Shown here in pieces: positions 14,706 through 22,893 of a stretch of DNA of 64,000 nucleotides. Each line of letters begins with the position of its first letter. Position 1 is the first letter of the stretch. Both the position numbers and the translations under genes were made by a program. Under the pieces are notes generated by a model. The model did not search any database, was not told where the DNA came from, and saw only the letters and a program-made list of their open reading frames with translations. This stretch comes from Agathobaculum hominis (GTDB taxonomy: Bacteria > Bacillota > Clostridia > Oscillospirales > Butyricicoccaceae): NCBI RefSeq assembly GCF_014288055.1, contig NZ_JACOPK010000002.1:289355-353354 (forward strand), in the 5' to 3' direction.

Positions 14706-15491
14706 ATGAAGATTTTAACCATCGGCGATGTCGTCGGCGAGGCCGGCCTTGACGCGCTGCACGCGCTGCTGCGCAGGATAAAGCGCGATACCGGCGCGGA
14801 TTTTGTCATCGTCAACGGCGAGAACGCCGCCGGGAACGGCGTGCTGCCGCGGCAGGCAGAGGACATCTTTGATGCCGGGGCGGATGTGGTGACGCTCGGC
14901 AATCATGCCTTCGGCAAGCAGCAGATCGTTCCGTATCTCGACGAGCACAGCGACATCCTGCGTCCGGCCAACCTCGCGCCGCAGAGCCCGGGGCAGGGCT
15001 GGGGCATTTTTGACGGCCCGCAGGGCAGCCGCCTGCTCGTCATCGACCTGATCGGCCGCTGCGATATGAAATACGGCCCGGACAACCCGTTCCTGTGCGT
15101 CGACCGCATTTTGAAGGAAAACGAGGGCCGGTATGACGTCGCCCTCGTCGAGTTCCACGCGAACGCCACGAGCGAAAAGCTCGCGATGGGGTATTATCTG
15201 GACGGCCGCGTTTCCGCCGTCTGGGGCACGCATACCCATGTGCAGACCGCGGACGAGCGCGTCAACCCGAAGGGGACCGGCTATATCACCGATCTCGGCA
15301 TGACCGGCCCGTATCATTCCGTGCTCGGCGTGCGCATCGAGCAGTCTATCGCCATGTTCCGCGGCGATCTGACCGAGTATTTCAAGACCGCGCCGGGCGA
15401 CTGCGCGGTGTCGGGCGCGGTGTTCGAGATCGAGCGCGGCGGAAAATGCGTATCGGTCGAGCGGGTGTGGAAGGAATACAAGGTCCGCTGA
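14706..15491 (+). CDS. ymdB: YmdB-family metallophosphoesterase (TIGR00282)
   Basis: YmdB is a dinuclear-metal phosphodiesterase; in Bacillus it hydrolyses 2',3'- and 3',5'-cyclic nucleotides and affects biofilm genes. The 261-residue product shows the metallophosphoesterase set: GDVVGEAG near the N-terminus, NGENAAGNGVLP, GNHAFGKQ, EFHANATSEK and GTHTHVQTAD. ATG 14706 follows AAAGAGG. Confidence 0.9.
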   Translation: MKILTIGDVVGEAGLDALHALLRRIKRDTGADFVIVNGENAAGNGVLPRQAEDIFDAGADVVTLGNHAFGKQQIVPYLDEHSDILRPANLAPQSPGQGWGIFDGPQGSRLLVIDLIGRCDMKYGPDNPFLCVDRILKENEGRYDVALVEFHANATSEKLAMGYYLDGRVSAVWGTHTHVQTADERVNPKGTGYITDLGMTGPYHSVLGVRIEQSIAMFRGDLTEYFKTAPGDCAVSGAVFEIERGGKCVSVERVWKEYKVR

Positions 15492-15615
15492 GGCTGTGCG
15501 CAGATGCGCATTCCCGCGGACAAGTGTCCGTGACAAGAAAGCACTCGAAATATAGAATACTTTTGTACATTCTGCAAGAAGTTGAAGTGGAACTTGCAAA
15601 ATTGCGCAAAATCGG

Positions 15616-15645
15616 TTGACGAGACCGAGGGTTTTGCGGTATGCT
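15616..15645 (+). promoter_or_regulatory. Promoter of the DUF4914 gene
   Basis: TTGACG (15616-15621), an 18-bp spacer and TATGCT (15640-15645). It leaves a leader of about 100 bases before the start codon, with GCC/GGC-rich short repeats. I did not recognise a riboswitch in that leader. Confidence 0.65.
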
Positions 15646-15750
15646 ATATACGAACAACAATGGGCCTTAGGTACTGACCGCCAAGGCTATGGACAGCATC
15701 GGGAGCTGTTTTGGGAAGAGCGCTTCCGGTGTGTAAGGAGGAATATACTG

Positions 15751-17625
15751 ATGAACTCGCTGCTCAAGAAATTCACGTTCTCAGAGGAACTGACCGACGT
15801 GATCGAAAACTGCAAGGGCGTTTCCGTGCCGACCAGCAAGGCAGAGCTGTACGACATGGTATTCGGTCCCGAGCATGCTGATGTGTACGACGTTGTATTT
15901 GATGTACCCGGCAAGGGTCTGTTCAAGGAAGCGGACGTTGTCCGCTGCAAGAACGGTGCATCCGTTAACTTCACCGAGGACTACATGCGCCGCCGCGAGC
16001 CGGACTGCATGCGCATCGCGGACGACAAGCCGACCGACAAAAAGCGCTTTGCTGACGTTTACGGCTACAAGTTCGACAAGCTGCGTCAGGAGACCATGGA
16101 ATGGTTCAAGACGCAGGAGCTCATTCTGATGCCGTTCAATTCCGGCGGCAACGAATACGGCTACGGCTCTATGCTCGTCTGCCCGAAGCAGTGCGCGTTC
16201 TTCGCCTTCGCGCTGGCACATCTTCAGGGTTTTGTCAACGCTGAGGAGACCGAGGGCTACAAGCCGCGCGCCATCATCTACGTTGCGCCCCCGTTCCGTC
16301 ACACCCATTTCGAGGGCAAGCAGGTCGTCGTCCACAACCGTCTGGACGATTGCCACGAAGTATTTTCCTACAACCTTTATCCGGGTCCGTCCGCGAAGAA
16401 GGGCGTTTACTCGGTTCTGCTCGACATCGGCGAGCAGGAGGGCTGGACCACCTGCCATACCTCCGCAGGCCGTCTGATCACCCCGTATGAGAACGAGCTG
16501 GTCATCATGCACGAGGGCGCCTCGGGCGGCGGCAAGAGCGAGATGCTTCAGGACATCGCGCGCGAGCCGGACGGCGAGGTCCTCCTCTCCACCAACACGG
16601 TAACGGGCGAGAAGACCTACCTGCACATCGGCTCCACCTGTAAGATCGAGCCGGTATGCGACGATATGGCGACCTGCTACCCGACGGTTCAGAACAAGTC
16701 GGGCAAGCTCGTGCTCGTCGACGGCGAGGACGGCTGGTTCCTCCGCATGGACGGCGTAACCCATTACGGCTGCGACCCGGTTTACGAGCGCATCTGCACC
16801 GAGCCGAAGGAGCCGCTGTGCTTCTTCAACATGGAAGGCCATCCGGGCGCGACCCTGCTGATCTGGGAGCACACGCTGGATTCCAACGGCAAGCCGTGCT
16901 CCAATCCGCGCGCCATCGTTCCGCGCTGGGACGTTCCGAACATCGTCAAGGAGCCGGTAGAAGTAGACGTACGCTCCTTCGGCGTCCGTATGCCTCCCTC
17001 CACCCGTGACAACCCGAACTACGGCATCATGGGCATGCTGCATATCATTCCGCCGGCACTGGCATGGCTGTGGCGTCTGATCGCGCCGCGCGGCTTCAAC
17101 AACCCGTCCATCGTCACCGGCAATGAGCTCAAGAGCGAGGGCGTAGGTTCCTACTGGCCGTTCGCGACCGGCAAGCGCGTTGCACAGGCAAACCTGCTGC
17201 TGCATCAGATCGTGGACAGCCCGAACACCCGTTATGTGCTCATCCCGAACCAGCACATCGGCGTATACAAGGTCGGCTTCGCGGCTGAATGGATCTCCCG
17301 TGAGTATCTGGCCCGCCACGGCGGCGCCAAGATCCGCAGAGAGCATCTGGAGCCGGCGCGCTGCCCGCTGCTCGGCTATGCGATGAAGGATCTGACCATC
17401 GACGGCCAGAAGATCCGCTCCAAGTACCTGCGCGTCGATACGCAGGACCGCGTAGGCACCGACGGCTACGACGCAGGCGCGAAGATCCTGACCGATTTCT
17501 TCCGCAAGGAGCTGGCAAAGTTCGATACGCCGGAGCTCGATCCGCTCGGCAAGCAGATCATCGACTGCTTCATGAACGGCGGCAAGCTCGAGGACTTCGA
17601 GGCGATCACCCCGACCGGCCTTTAA
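15751..17625 (+). CDS. DUF4914 protein, PEP-carboxykinase-like P-loop protein of unknown function
   Basis: The 624-residue product belongs, as far as I recall the family, to DUF4914, known mainly from Clostridia. A kinase-type P-loop HEGASGGGKSEM lies near residues 250-262, in a context similar to the P-loop of PEP carboxykinases, and VDGEDGWFLRMDG and NPNYGIMGMLHIIPP look like further conserved blocks. It lacks the standard PEPCK signature, so that name should not be used. ATG 15751 has AAGGAGG nine bases upstream. It has its own promoter and terminator, so it is regulated alone. The substrate is unknown. Confidence 0.75.
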   Translation: MNSLLKKFTFSEELTDVIENCKGVSVPTSKAELYDMVFGPEHADVYDVVFDVPGKGLFKEADVVRCKNGASVNFTEDYMRRREPDCMRIADDKPTDKKRFADVYGYKFDKLRQETMEWFKTQELILMPFNSGGNEYGYGSMLVCPKQCAFFAFALAHLQGFVNAEETEGYKPRAIIYVAPPFRHTHFEGKQVVVHNRLDDCHEVFSYNLYPGPSAKKGVYSVLLDIGEQEGWTTCHTSAGRLITPYENELVIMHEGASGGGKSEMLQDIAREPDGEVLLSTNTVTGEKTYLHIGSTCKIEPVCDDMATCYPTVQNKSGKLVLVDGEDGWFLRMDGVTHYGCDPVYERICTEPKEPLCFFNMEGHPGATLLIWEHTLDSNGKPCSNPRAIVPRWDVPNIVKEPVEVDVRSFGVRMPPSTRDNPNYGIMGMLHIIPPALAWLWRLIAPRGFNNPSIVTGNELKSEGVGSYWPFATGKRVAQANLLLHQIVDSPNTRYVLIPNQHIGVYKVGFAAEWISREYLARHGGAKIRREHLEPARCPLLGYAMKDLTIDGQKIRSKYLRVDTQDRVGTDGYDAGAKILTDFFRKELAKFDTPELDPLGKQIIDCFMNGGKLEDFEAITPTGL

Positions 17626-17633
17626 TAGACATC

Positions 17634-17667
17634 AAAAAAGAGAGACTTTTCAGTCTCTCTTTTTTTG
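17634..17667 (+). terminator. Terminator after the DUF4914 gene
   Basis: AAAAAAGAGAGACT / AGTCTCTCTTTTTTT, symmetrical and strong. Confidence 0.9.
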
Positions 17668-17693
17668 TCGGCGCAGCCGACGCTTTCCTGATG

Positions 17694-17800
17694 ATCTGTG
17701 TCTTGCCTGCGCGGAGCACGGCCGTCCGAAAGCTCCCGTGCGGAGGCTTTCCCCCTGTAAAAGCACGAAAACCGAGGCGCATTGCCCCGGTTTTCCTTTT
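17694..17800 (-). repeat. Reversed copy of the dispersed multi-hairpin element; contains the DUF815 terminator
   Basis: Read on the - strand it begins right after the DUF815 stop codon with a terminator (AAACCGGGG / CCTCGGTTTT, about 17770-17798). It then has the GAAAGC/GCTTTC hairpin and the CTTTCGGACG core seen in the copies at 1441 and 44478. The change from GAAAGTT/AACTTTC to GAAAGC/GCTTTC is compensatory. Confidence 0.7.
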
Positions 17801-19006
17801 TTATGCGTTGCCGTACTGCTCGGCGAGCTGCTGGCTGATGAACTGGCGTGCGGTGCGCGGCGAACGGCCGTTGCGGCGCAGCGCAAAGCGCTCAGCGAGC
17901 AGGTGCAGCTCGTCCCGCTCGAGCGCAAGACCGCTCTCGTCGGCGAGCTGCTCGACGATGTACAGATATTCGTCCTTGTCCGGAACGGAGAAGGTGATCT
18001 CGAGACCGAAGCGGTCGGACAGGGAGGTGACGGTTTCGAGCGTGTCGCGAACGCGGACGTCGTCGCCCTGACGGTCGGCCATGCTTTCGCGGATGAGGTG
18101 GCGGCGGTTGGAGGTCGCGTAGATGACAAGGTTGGACGGCTTGCCGGCGAGACCGCCCTCGATGAACGCCTTGAGGGCCGCGAAATTGTCGTCCTCACGG
18201 TCAAAGGTCAGGTCGTCGAGGAATACAATAAAGCGGAACGGCGAGCGGAGCGTCTGCTCGAACAGTTTGGGGAAGCAGGTGATATGGCGCGGCGACATCT
18301 GGATGATCTTGAGGCCGCGGTCGGCATACTCGTTGGCGACCGCCTTGACGGTCGAGGATTTGCCGGTGCCCTTGTCGCCGTAGAGCAGGATGTTGTTCGC
18401 GTCCTTGCCGTCGAGGAAGGCGCGGGTATTCTGGAGCACCTGCTTTTTCTGGCGTTCGTAGCCCGGCAGGTCATGCAGGCGGATGGTGTCGGGATGGACG
18501 ATCGGGAGCGCCGAGCCGTCGTCCTGCATGGAGAACGCAGAGGACTGCGCGAAAAAGCCGTAGCCCTCGCTCCGGTAGTAGCCGGCAAGCTCCGCGCCGG
18601 TGGTGAACGGAAGCGCGGCGGACGGCGCGAAATCGGGCAGCGAACGCAGCGCATCCGCATCAAAATGCAGAGCTGCCGCCTCGCACAGCTGACTGCCGGA
18701 GAGAGCGAGCAGGCCGTTCAGCACCTCGATGTCGTGGGTCGCGGCGGCAAGCAGCGCATCCGCCGGGGCGTCGATCGTGTCGGTCAGCGTGTTGACGTCA
18801 AAGTGGACCGCGTTCAGAAAGGAGCGGGGAATATCGCCGCAGGCGAAGCGTGCCGCGCACAGCGCACCGTAGCGGTCCGCGAAATCGGCCGCAGAGCGGT
18901 CAAAGGCGGAAAGCGTCTCGGCGTATGCGTTCACGAGCGGGAGCCTGAGTACGCCGCGCAGAACGGAAAGCGCGTGCAGACGCAGAGAAAGGTCGGAAAG
19001 TTGCAT
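17801..19006 (-). CDS. DUF815 AAA+ ATPase
   Basis: The 401-residue product has a poorly conserved N-terminal half and a C-terminal DUF815 ATPase domain: LYGDKGTGKSSTVKAVANEY (Walker A, near residue 207), FIVFLDDLTF (Walker B, near 257) and a sensor segment VIYATSNRRHLI. The family is widespread in Firmicutes and proteobacteria, and its function is not established. ATG 19006 is preferred to the upstream GTG at 19015, because AGAGG then lies eight bases before it. It is monocistronic, with a promoter at 19042-19070. Confidence 0.85.
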   Translation of the reverse strand: MQLSDLSLRLHALSVLRGVLRLPLVNAYAETLSAFDRSAADFADRYGALCAARFACGDIPRSFLNAVHFDVNTLTDTIDAPADALLAAATHDIEVLNGLLALSGSQLCEAAALHFDADALRSLPDFAPSAALPFTTGAELAGYYRSEGYGFFAQSSAFSMQDDGSALPIVHPDTIRLHDLPGYERQKKQVLQNTRAFLDGKDANNILLYGDKGTGKSSTVKAVANEYADRGLKIIQMSPRHITCFPKLFEQTLRSPFRFIVFLDDLTFDREDDNFAALKAFIEGGLAGKPSNLVIYATSNRRHLIRESMADRQGDDVRVRDTLETVTSLSDRFGLEITFSVPDKDEYLYIVEQLADESGLALERDELHLLAERFALRRNGRSPRTARQFISQQLAEQYGNA

Positions 19007-19041
19007 GGGTGACACCTCTTTATATATTTTACGTTGCTTTT

Positions 19042-19070
19042 AGGATAACACACCCGGACACGGTTTTCAA
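19042..19070 (-). promoter_or_regulatory. Promoter of the DUF815 gene
   Basis: On the - strand: TTGAAA (19070-19065), a 17-bp spacer and TATCCT (19047-19042). Confidence 0.7.
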
Positions 19071-19157
19071 CATAAGATGAAAGAGAAAAGTTCACGTGCA
19101 CGGAAAATCTGAATGCACGGAAACATCCACAGGCTGTGGACAACGGGAGGCGCTGAT

Positions 19158-19391
19158 ATGAATTTTGCTCTGCTGGTCTGTCGGGGACAGACCGAGGCTT
19201 CGGGGATGCAGCATCAGCTCGGGCGGCTCGGCATTCCTGCGGAGGTAGTGAGGCCGCCGCGTCACACACGCACCGAATCCTGCGGCTGGGCGGTGCGCAT
19301 CGAGGCACGGCAGACCGGGGAAGCGCTCGCGCGGCTGCGCGTGCTGGGGATCGTGCCCTGCCGCATAGAATACGAGGGGGAGAAAGGATGA
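19158..19391 (+). CDS. DUF3343 protein (putative Se/S carrier-like)
   Basis: A 77-residue protein of the DUF3343 type, small alpha/beta proteins often encoded beside cysteine desulfurases and YedF/SelD-type selenium genes. It has two cysteines that could carry sulfur (LVCRG near residue 8 and ESCGW near 43). ATG 19158 follows GGGAGG and a CCACAG/CTGTGG palindrome (19127-19140). It overlaps the desulfurase gene by four bases, which implies linked function. The molecular role is inferred. Confidence 0.7.
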   Translation: MNFALLVCRGQTEASGMQHQLGRLGIPAEVVRPPRHTRTESCGWAVRIEARQTGEALARLRVLGIVPCRIEYEGEKG

Positions 19392-20512
19392 ACTATCTGG
19401 ACAACGCCGCGACGACGCTCGTCAAGCCGCGCGCGGTCGGGGAAGCGGTGCATCGTGCGCTCACAGGCGCCGCCGGGTACGCGAGGGGCAGCTATGCGGC
19501 GGCGCAGCGCGCAGGAGACCTCGTGTACGACTGCCGCGAGCAGGCGGCGGCACTGTTCGGCCTGTACGACCCGTCGCGCGTCGTATTTACGCAGAATGCC
19601 ACGCACGCGCTCAACATCGCCATCCATGCACTCGCGAGACCGGGGATGAAGGTCGCGGTGAGCGGCTTCGAGCACAACGCGGTCATGCGGCCGCTCGCGC
19701 TGCACGGCATCGACCCGGCCGTGCTGCACACGCCGCTCTGGCAGCCGGAGCGCATGGTGCAGGAGGTCAGAAGGGCGCTCGGGGAAGGGACGGAGCTGTT
19801 CATCCTGAACCATGTTTCCAACGTGTTCGGTGCGGTCTGTCCGCTCGACGAGATCGGGCGGCTGCTGAGCGCGGCCGACGTGCCGCTCATTCTGGACGCC
19901 TCGCAGTCGGCAGGCGTTCTCGAGCTCGATGTCTCGCGCTGTCCCTGCCTCGCGGCGGTGTGCATGCCCGGTCACAAGGCGCTGTACGGCCCGATGGGGA
20001 CGGGACTGCTGCTCGCGCTCGATGACCGTCTGGCCTCGCGTCCGCTCATGGCAGGCGGCACGGGCAGCCTGTCGGAAAGCATGAACCAGCCGGATTTTCT
20101 GCCGGACGCGCAGGAGAGCGGCACGCCCAACGTCCCCGGCATCGCCGGGCTTGCCGCCGGTATCCGCTTCGTGCGCTCGGTCGGCGCGGCGAACATCGCC
20201 GCACATGAGAGAAAACTCGTGCGCGAGCTTGCCCGGGCGCTCGAGGCGAACGAAAGGCTCGAGGTATTCAGCCATCCCTCGCAGACCGGCGTGCTCTCGG
20301 TCCGCGTCAAGGGCGTTCCTGCGGAGCAGGCTGCCGCGCAGCTGGCGGACGCAGGCATCGCCGTGCGCGCCGGTCTTCACTGCGCTCCGCTCGCCCACCG
20401 CACCGCAGGCACGGAGGAGACCGGCACAGTCCGTCTGTCTTTCTCCTTTTATTCGACGCCGGGGCAGGCTGAGCAGGCGGCCGAAGCTTTCAAATTGGTA
20501 AAAAAATTGTGA
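19388..20512 (+). CDS. Cysteine desulfurase family aminotransferase (class V)
   Basis: PLP enzyme that takes sulfur from cysteine. The 374-residue product starts with the family motif YLDNAATTLVKP, has the Schiff-base lysine in MPGHKALYGP near residue 196 and the persulfide cysteine in AGLHCAPLAH near 331. It resembles the family that accompanies DUF3343/YedF genes (TIGR01977 type) more than the housekeeping IscS/NifS, and no iscU or nifU is adjacent. The sulfur or selenium acceptor may be the DUF3343 protein upstream. Confidence 0.87.
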   Translation: MNYLDNAATTLVKPRAVGEAVHRALTGAAGYARGSYAAAQRAGDLVYDCREQAAALFGLYDPSRVVFTQNATHALNIAIHALARPGMKVAVSGFEHNAVMRPLALHGIDPAVLHTPLWQPERMVQEVRRALGEGTELFILNHVSNVFGAVCPLDEIGRLLSAADVPLILDASQSAGVLELDVSRCPCLAAVCMPGHKALYGPMGTGLLLALDDRLASRPLMAGGTGSLSESMNQPDFLPDAQESGTPNVPGIAGLAAGIRFVRSVGAANIAAHERKLVRELARALEANERLEVFSHPSQTGVLSVRVKGVPAEQAAAQLADAGIAVRAGLHCAPLAHRTAGTEETGTVRLSFSFYSTPGQAEQAAEAFKLVKKL

Positions 20513-20668
20513 ACGCGCTATACAGAAAGAAGGATTTGTGATACGATAATATAAGTATGGCCGAACGGGGATCGAAGAAAGGAAAACCGCAGCGGCCTGC
20601 TGTGATTTTTCAAAACACTGCCCCTTCCTATGCGCAGGGGCAGCGGCATAAAAGGGACAGGAGACTTT

Positions 20669-21577
20669 ATGAGTACATTTCAGACATTGTTTTCCCAGGA
20701 TATCGGGAGGATGAACTGGAGAACGGTGCTGGACTCGTTTTTCAGCGCGTTCAACCAGTTCCGCACCATATCCTTTATTGATATTATCGATATACTGATC
20801 GTTGCGTATATTATCTACCGCATCATGAAGCTGCTCAAGGACACGAGCGCAGAGCGCCTGATCAAGGGCATCATCATCCTTGTCGGCATTATGCTGCTGG
20901 CGAGCATGCTGCATCTGACCATGATCTCGTGGCTGCTCCAGCAGGCGCTCAATGTCGGCTTGTTCGCGATCGTGGTCGTGTTTCAGCCTGAGCTGCGCCG
21001 TCTGCTCGAGCAGATCGGCAAGGGCAACTTCAGCCGGCTGATCGTGCCGGCAGACGCACCGGACGAGGTCGAGAGCATGATCACCGCGACCGTTTCCGCC
21101 TGCGCGGATATGTCGCGCACCAAGACCGGCGCGCTCATCGTGTTCGAGCGCCGCGAGCGTCTGGGCGAGATCATCTCGACGGGCACCATGGTCGATGCCG
21201 CGCCGTCCGCCGAGCTGATCAAAAACATCTTTTTCAAGAACAGTCCGCTGCATGACGGTGCGATGATCGTGCGCGCAGGCCGTGTCTGCGCCGCAGGCTG
21301 CGTGCTGCCGCTCTCGGGCAACCAGAGCCTGTCGCGCGATCTCGGCACGCGCCACCGCGCGGCGGTCGGCATGAGCGAGAGCGCGGACAGCGTGCTCGTG
21401 GTCGTCTCCGAGGAGACCGGCTCGATCTCGGTCGCCATCGGCGGCATGCTCAAGCGCCATCTGTCCCCCGATATGCTGCGCAAGCTGCTCGAAAATGAGC
21501 TGCTCGACAGCGAAAAGCAGGAAAAGAGCCGACTTGCCGCGATTCGTGATATGTGGAAGGGAGGCGCAGGCAAATGA
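20669..21577 (+). CDS. cdaA: Diadenylate cyclase CdaA
   Basis: Membrane-bound synthase of c-di-AMP. The 302-residue product has three hydrophobic segments in the first ~100 residues (SFIDIIDILIVAYIIYRIM, IIILVGIMLLASML, ALNVGLFAIVVVF), then the DAC domain with its DGA (NSPLHDGAMIV, near 195) and RHR (GTRHRAAVG, near 228) motifs. ATG 20669 follows AGGAG. It overlaps cdaR by ATGA. No clear promoter was found in 20513-20668. Confidence 0.95.
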   Translation: MSTFQTLFSQDIGRMNWRTVLDSFFSAFNQFRTISFIDIIDILIVAYIIYRIMKLLKDTSAERLIKGIIILVGIMLLASMLHLTMISWLLQQALNVGLFAIVVVFQPELRRLLEQIGKGNFSRLIVPADAPDEVESMITATVSACADMSRTKTGALIVFERRERLGEIISTGTMVDAAPSAELIKNIFFKNSPLHDGAMIVRAGRVCAAGCVLPLSGNQSLSRDLGTRHRAAVGMSESADSVLVVVSEETGSISVAIGGMLKRHLSPDMLRKLLENELLDSEKQEKSRLAAIRDMWKGGAGK

Positions 21578-22893
21578 AGAACATTCTGAAGAAGCATGAT
21601 ATTTCGCTGCGCCTGCTCTCGCTGCTGCTGTCGGTCGTTCTGTGGGCGGTCGTCATGGACATGGACAACCCGGAGCGTCCGCGCACGTTCGACAACATTC
21701 CGGTGCGCATCAGCGGCGCGACGGTGCTCCAGCAGCAGACCGGCCTCTCGCTCATCGAGGGCGCCGACTCGACGGTAAAGATCACGCTGCGCGGCCCGAG
21801 CAAGACGCTCGGCGACATCAAGGCGAGCCAGATCGCGGCGTCGGTCGATGTTTCCGGCCTGACCGAGGCGAACGAGTATGACCTGCCGGTTTCGGTCACG
21901 GTCAGCCGCTCCGGACTCGAGGTGGAATACATCTCCCCGTCCAAGGTGCATGTACGCGTGGACAAGGTGGATACGAAGGACATCCCGGTCGATGTGAACG
22001 TCACGGGCACCCCGGCGGACGGCTGCCGCGCCGGCAAGCCATCCTCGCCGGTCAGCACCATCACGGTGCAGGGCCCGGCGGCCGAGCTTGCGAACGTGGC
22101 CAAGGCGGTCGCGGTCATCGATGTGACGGGCGCGGAGTCTACGCTGACCAATATCGAATGTCCGGTCACGCTGTATGACAGGGACGGCACGGCCGTCACC
22201 TCGCAGCACATTACGAGCAAGACCGAGAAGATCAAGGTCACGGTGCCGATGTACAACATCGACACGCTGCCGCTGACCGTCACGCTCAAGGACGGTGGCA
22301 AGCTGACCGCGCAGCAGGTCAAGTACAGCATCAATCCGGAGAGCGTCAAGGTCGTGACGAGCGACCAGGCGTCCCTCGGCGACCTCAGGGAGCTCAATCT
22401 CGGCGAGATCGATCTGGGCAGCGTGCGCACGGGCGTGCCGATCGAGCTGTCCATCCGCGACAAGCTGCCGGAGGGCGTTTCGCTCGAAAACGGTCAGCCG
22501 GACAAGGCGAAGGTGACGATAACCGTGGACGGCATCGCGACGCGCAAGGTGCAGGTCTCCAAGTTCGCCCCGAACGATACCTCGGCGGATACCACGCCGT
22601 ACAGCGTCAAGATCCTCACCAGCTCGGTCGAGATCGAGCTGCGCGGCAACGAGAGCGAGCTGCAGGAGGTCGAGACCGACAGCCTGTCGATCGGCCTGAC
22701 GTTCGACTCGGTATCGCTCGGTACCGGCAGACACAAGGTCAAGGGCATCGCGGCGGCCATCGGTCTGCCGAGCGACGTGACGCTCGTGGAAGAGGACATC
22801 GAGGTGGAAATTCAGATCACAGGGGACGGCTCGGGCGGAGCGGACAGCGGTTCCTCTGACTGGACCGGCGAGAACGGGGAGGACAGCGAATGA
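21574..22893 (+). CDS. cdaR: CdaR, YbbR-domain regulator of CdaA
   Basis: Extracytoplasmic modulator of CdaA. The 439-residue product has one N-terminal membrane anchor (LLSLLLSVVLWAVVMDMDNP) and about four YbbR repeats to residue ~420, ending in a Gly/Ser/Asp-rich tail. ATG 21574 is preceded by GGGAGG. In most Firmicutes glmM follows cdaR; here an FAD oxidoreductase follows with a four-base overlap, and glmM is not in the window. Confidence 0.92.
   Translation: MKNILKKHDISLRLLSLLLSVVLWAVVMDMDNPERPRTFDNIPVRISGATVLQQQTGLSLIEGADSTVKITLRGPSKTLGDIKASQIAASVDVSGLTEANEYDLPVSVTVSRSGLEVEYISPSKVHVRVDKVDTKDIPVDVNVTGTPADGCRAGKPSSPVSTITVQGPAAELANVAKAVAVIDVTGAESTLTNIECPVTLYDRDGTAVTSQHITSKTEKIKVTVPMYNIDTLPLTVTLKDGGKLTAQQVKYSINPESVKVVTSDQASLGDLRELNLGEIDLGSVRTGVPIELSIRDKLPEGVSLENGQPDKAKVTITVDGIATRKVQVSKFAPNDTSADTTPYSVKILTSSVEIELRGNESELQEVETDSLSIGLTFDSVSLGTGRHKVKGIAAAIGLPSDVTLVEEDIEVEIQITGDGSGGADSGSSDWTGENGEDSE

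Noticed and set aside
15751..17625. Annotation as ATP- or GTP-dependent PEP carboxykinase
   Set aside because: The P-loop context is similar, but the length, the remaining motifs and the flanking blocks do not match a true PEPCK; DUF4914 fits better.
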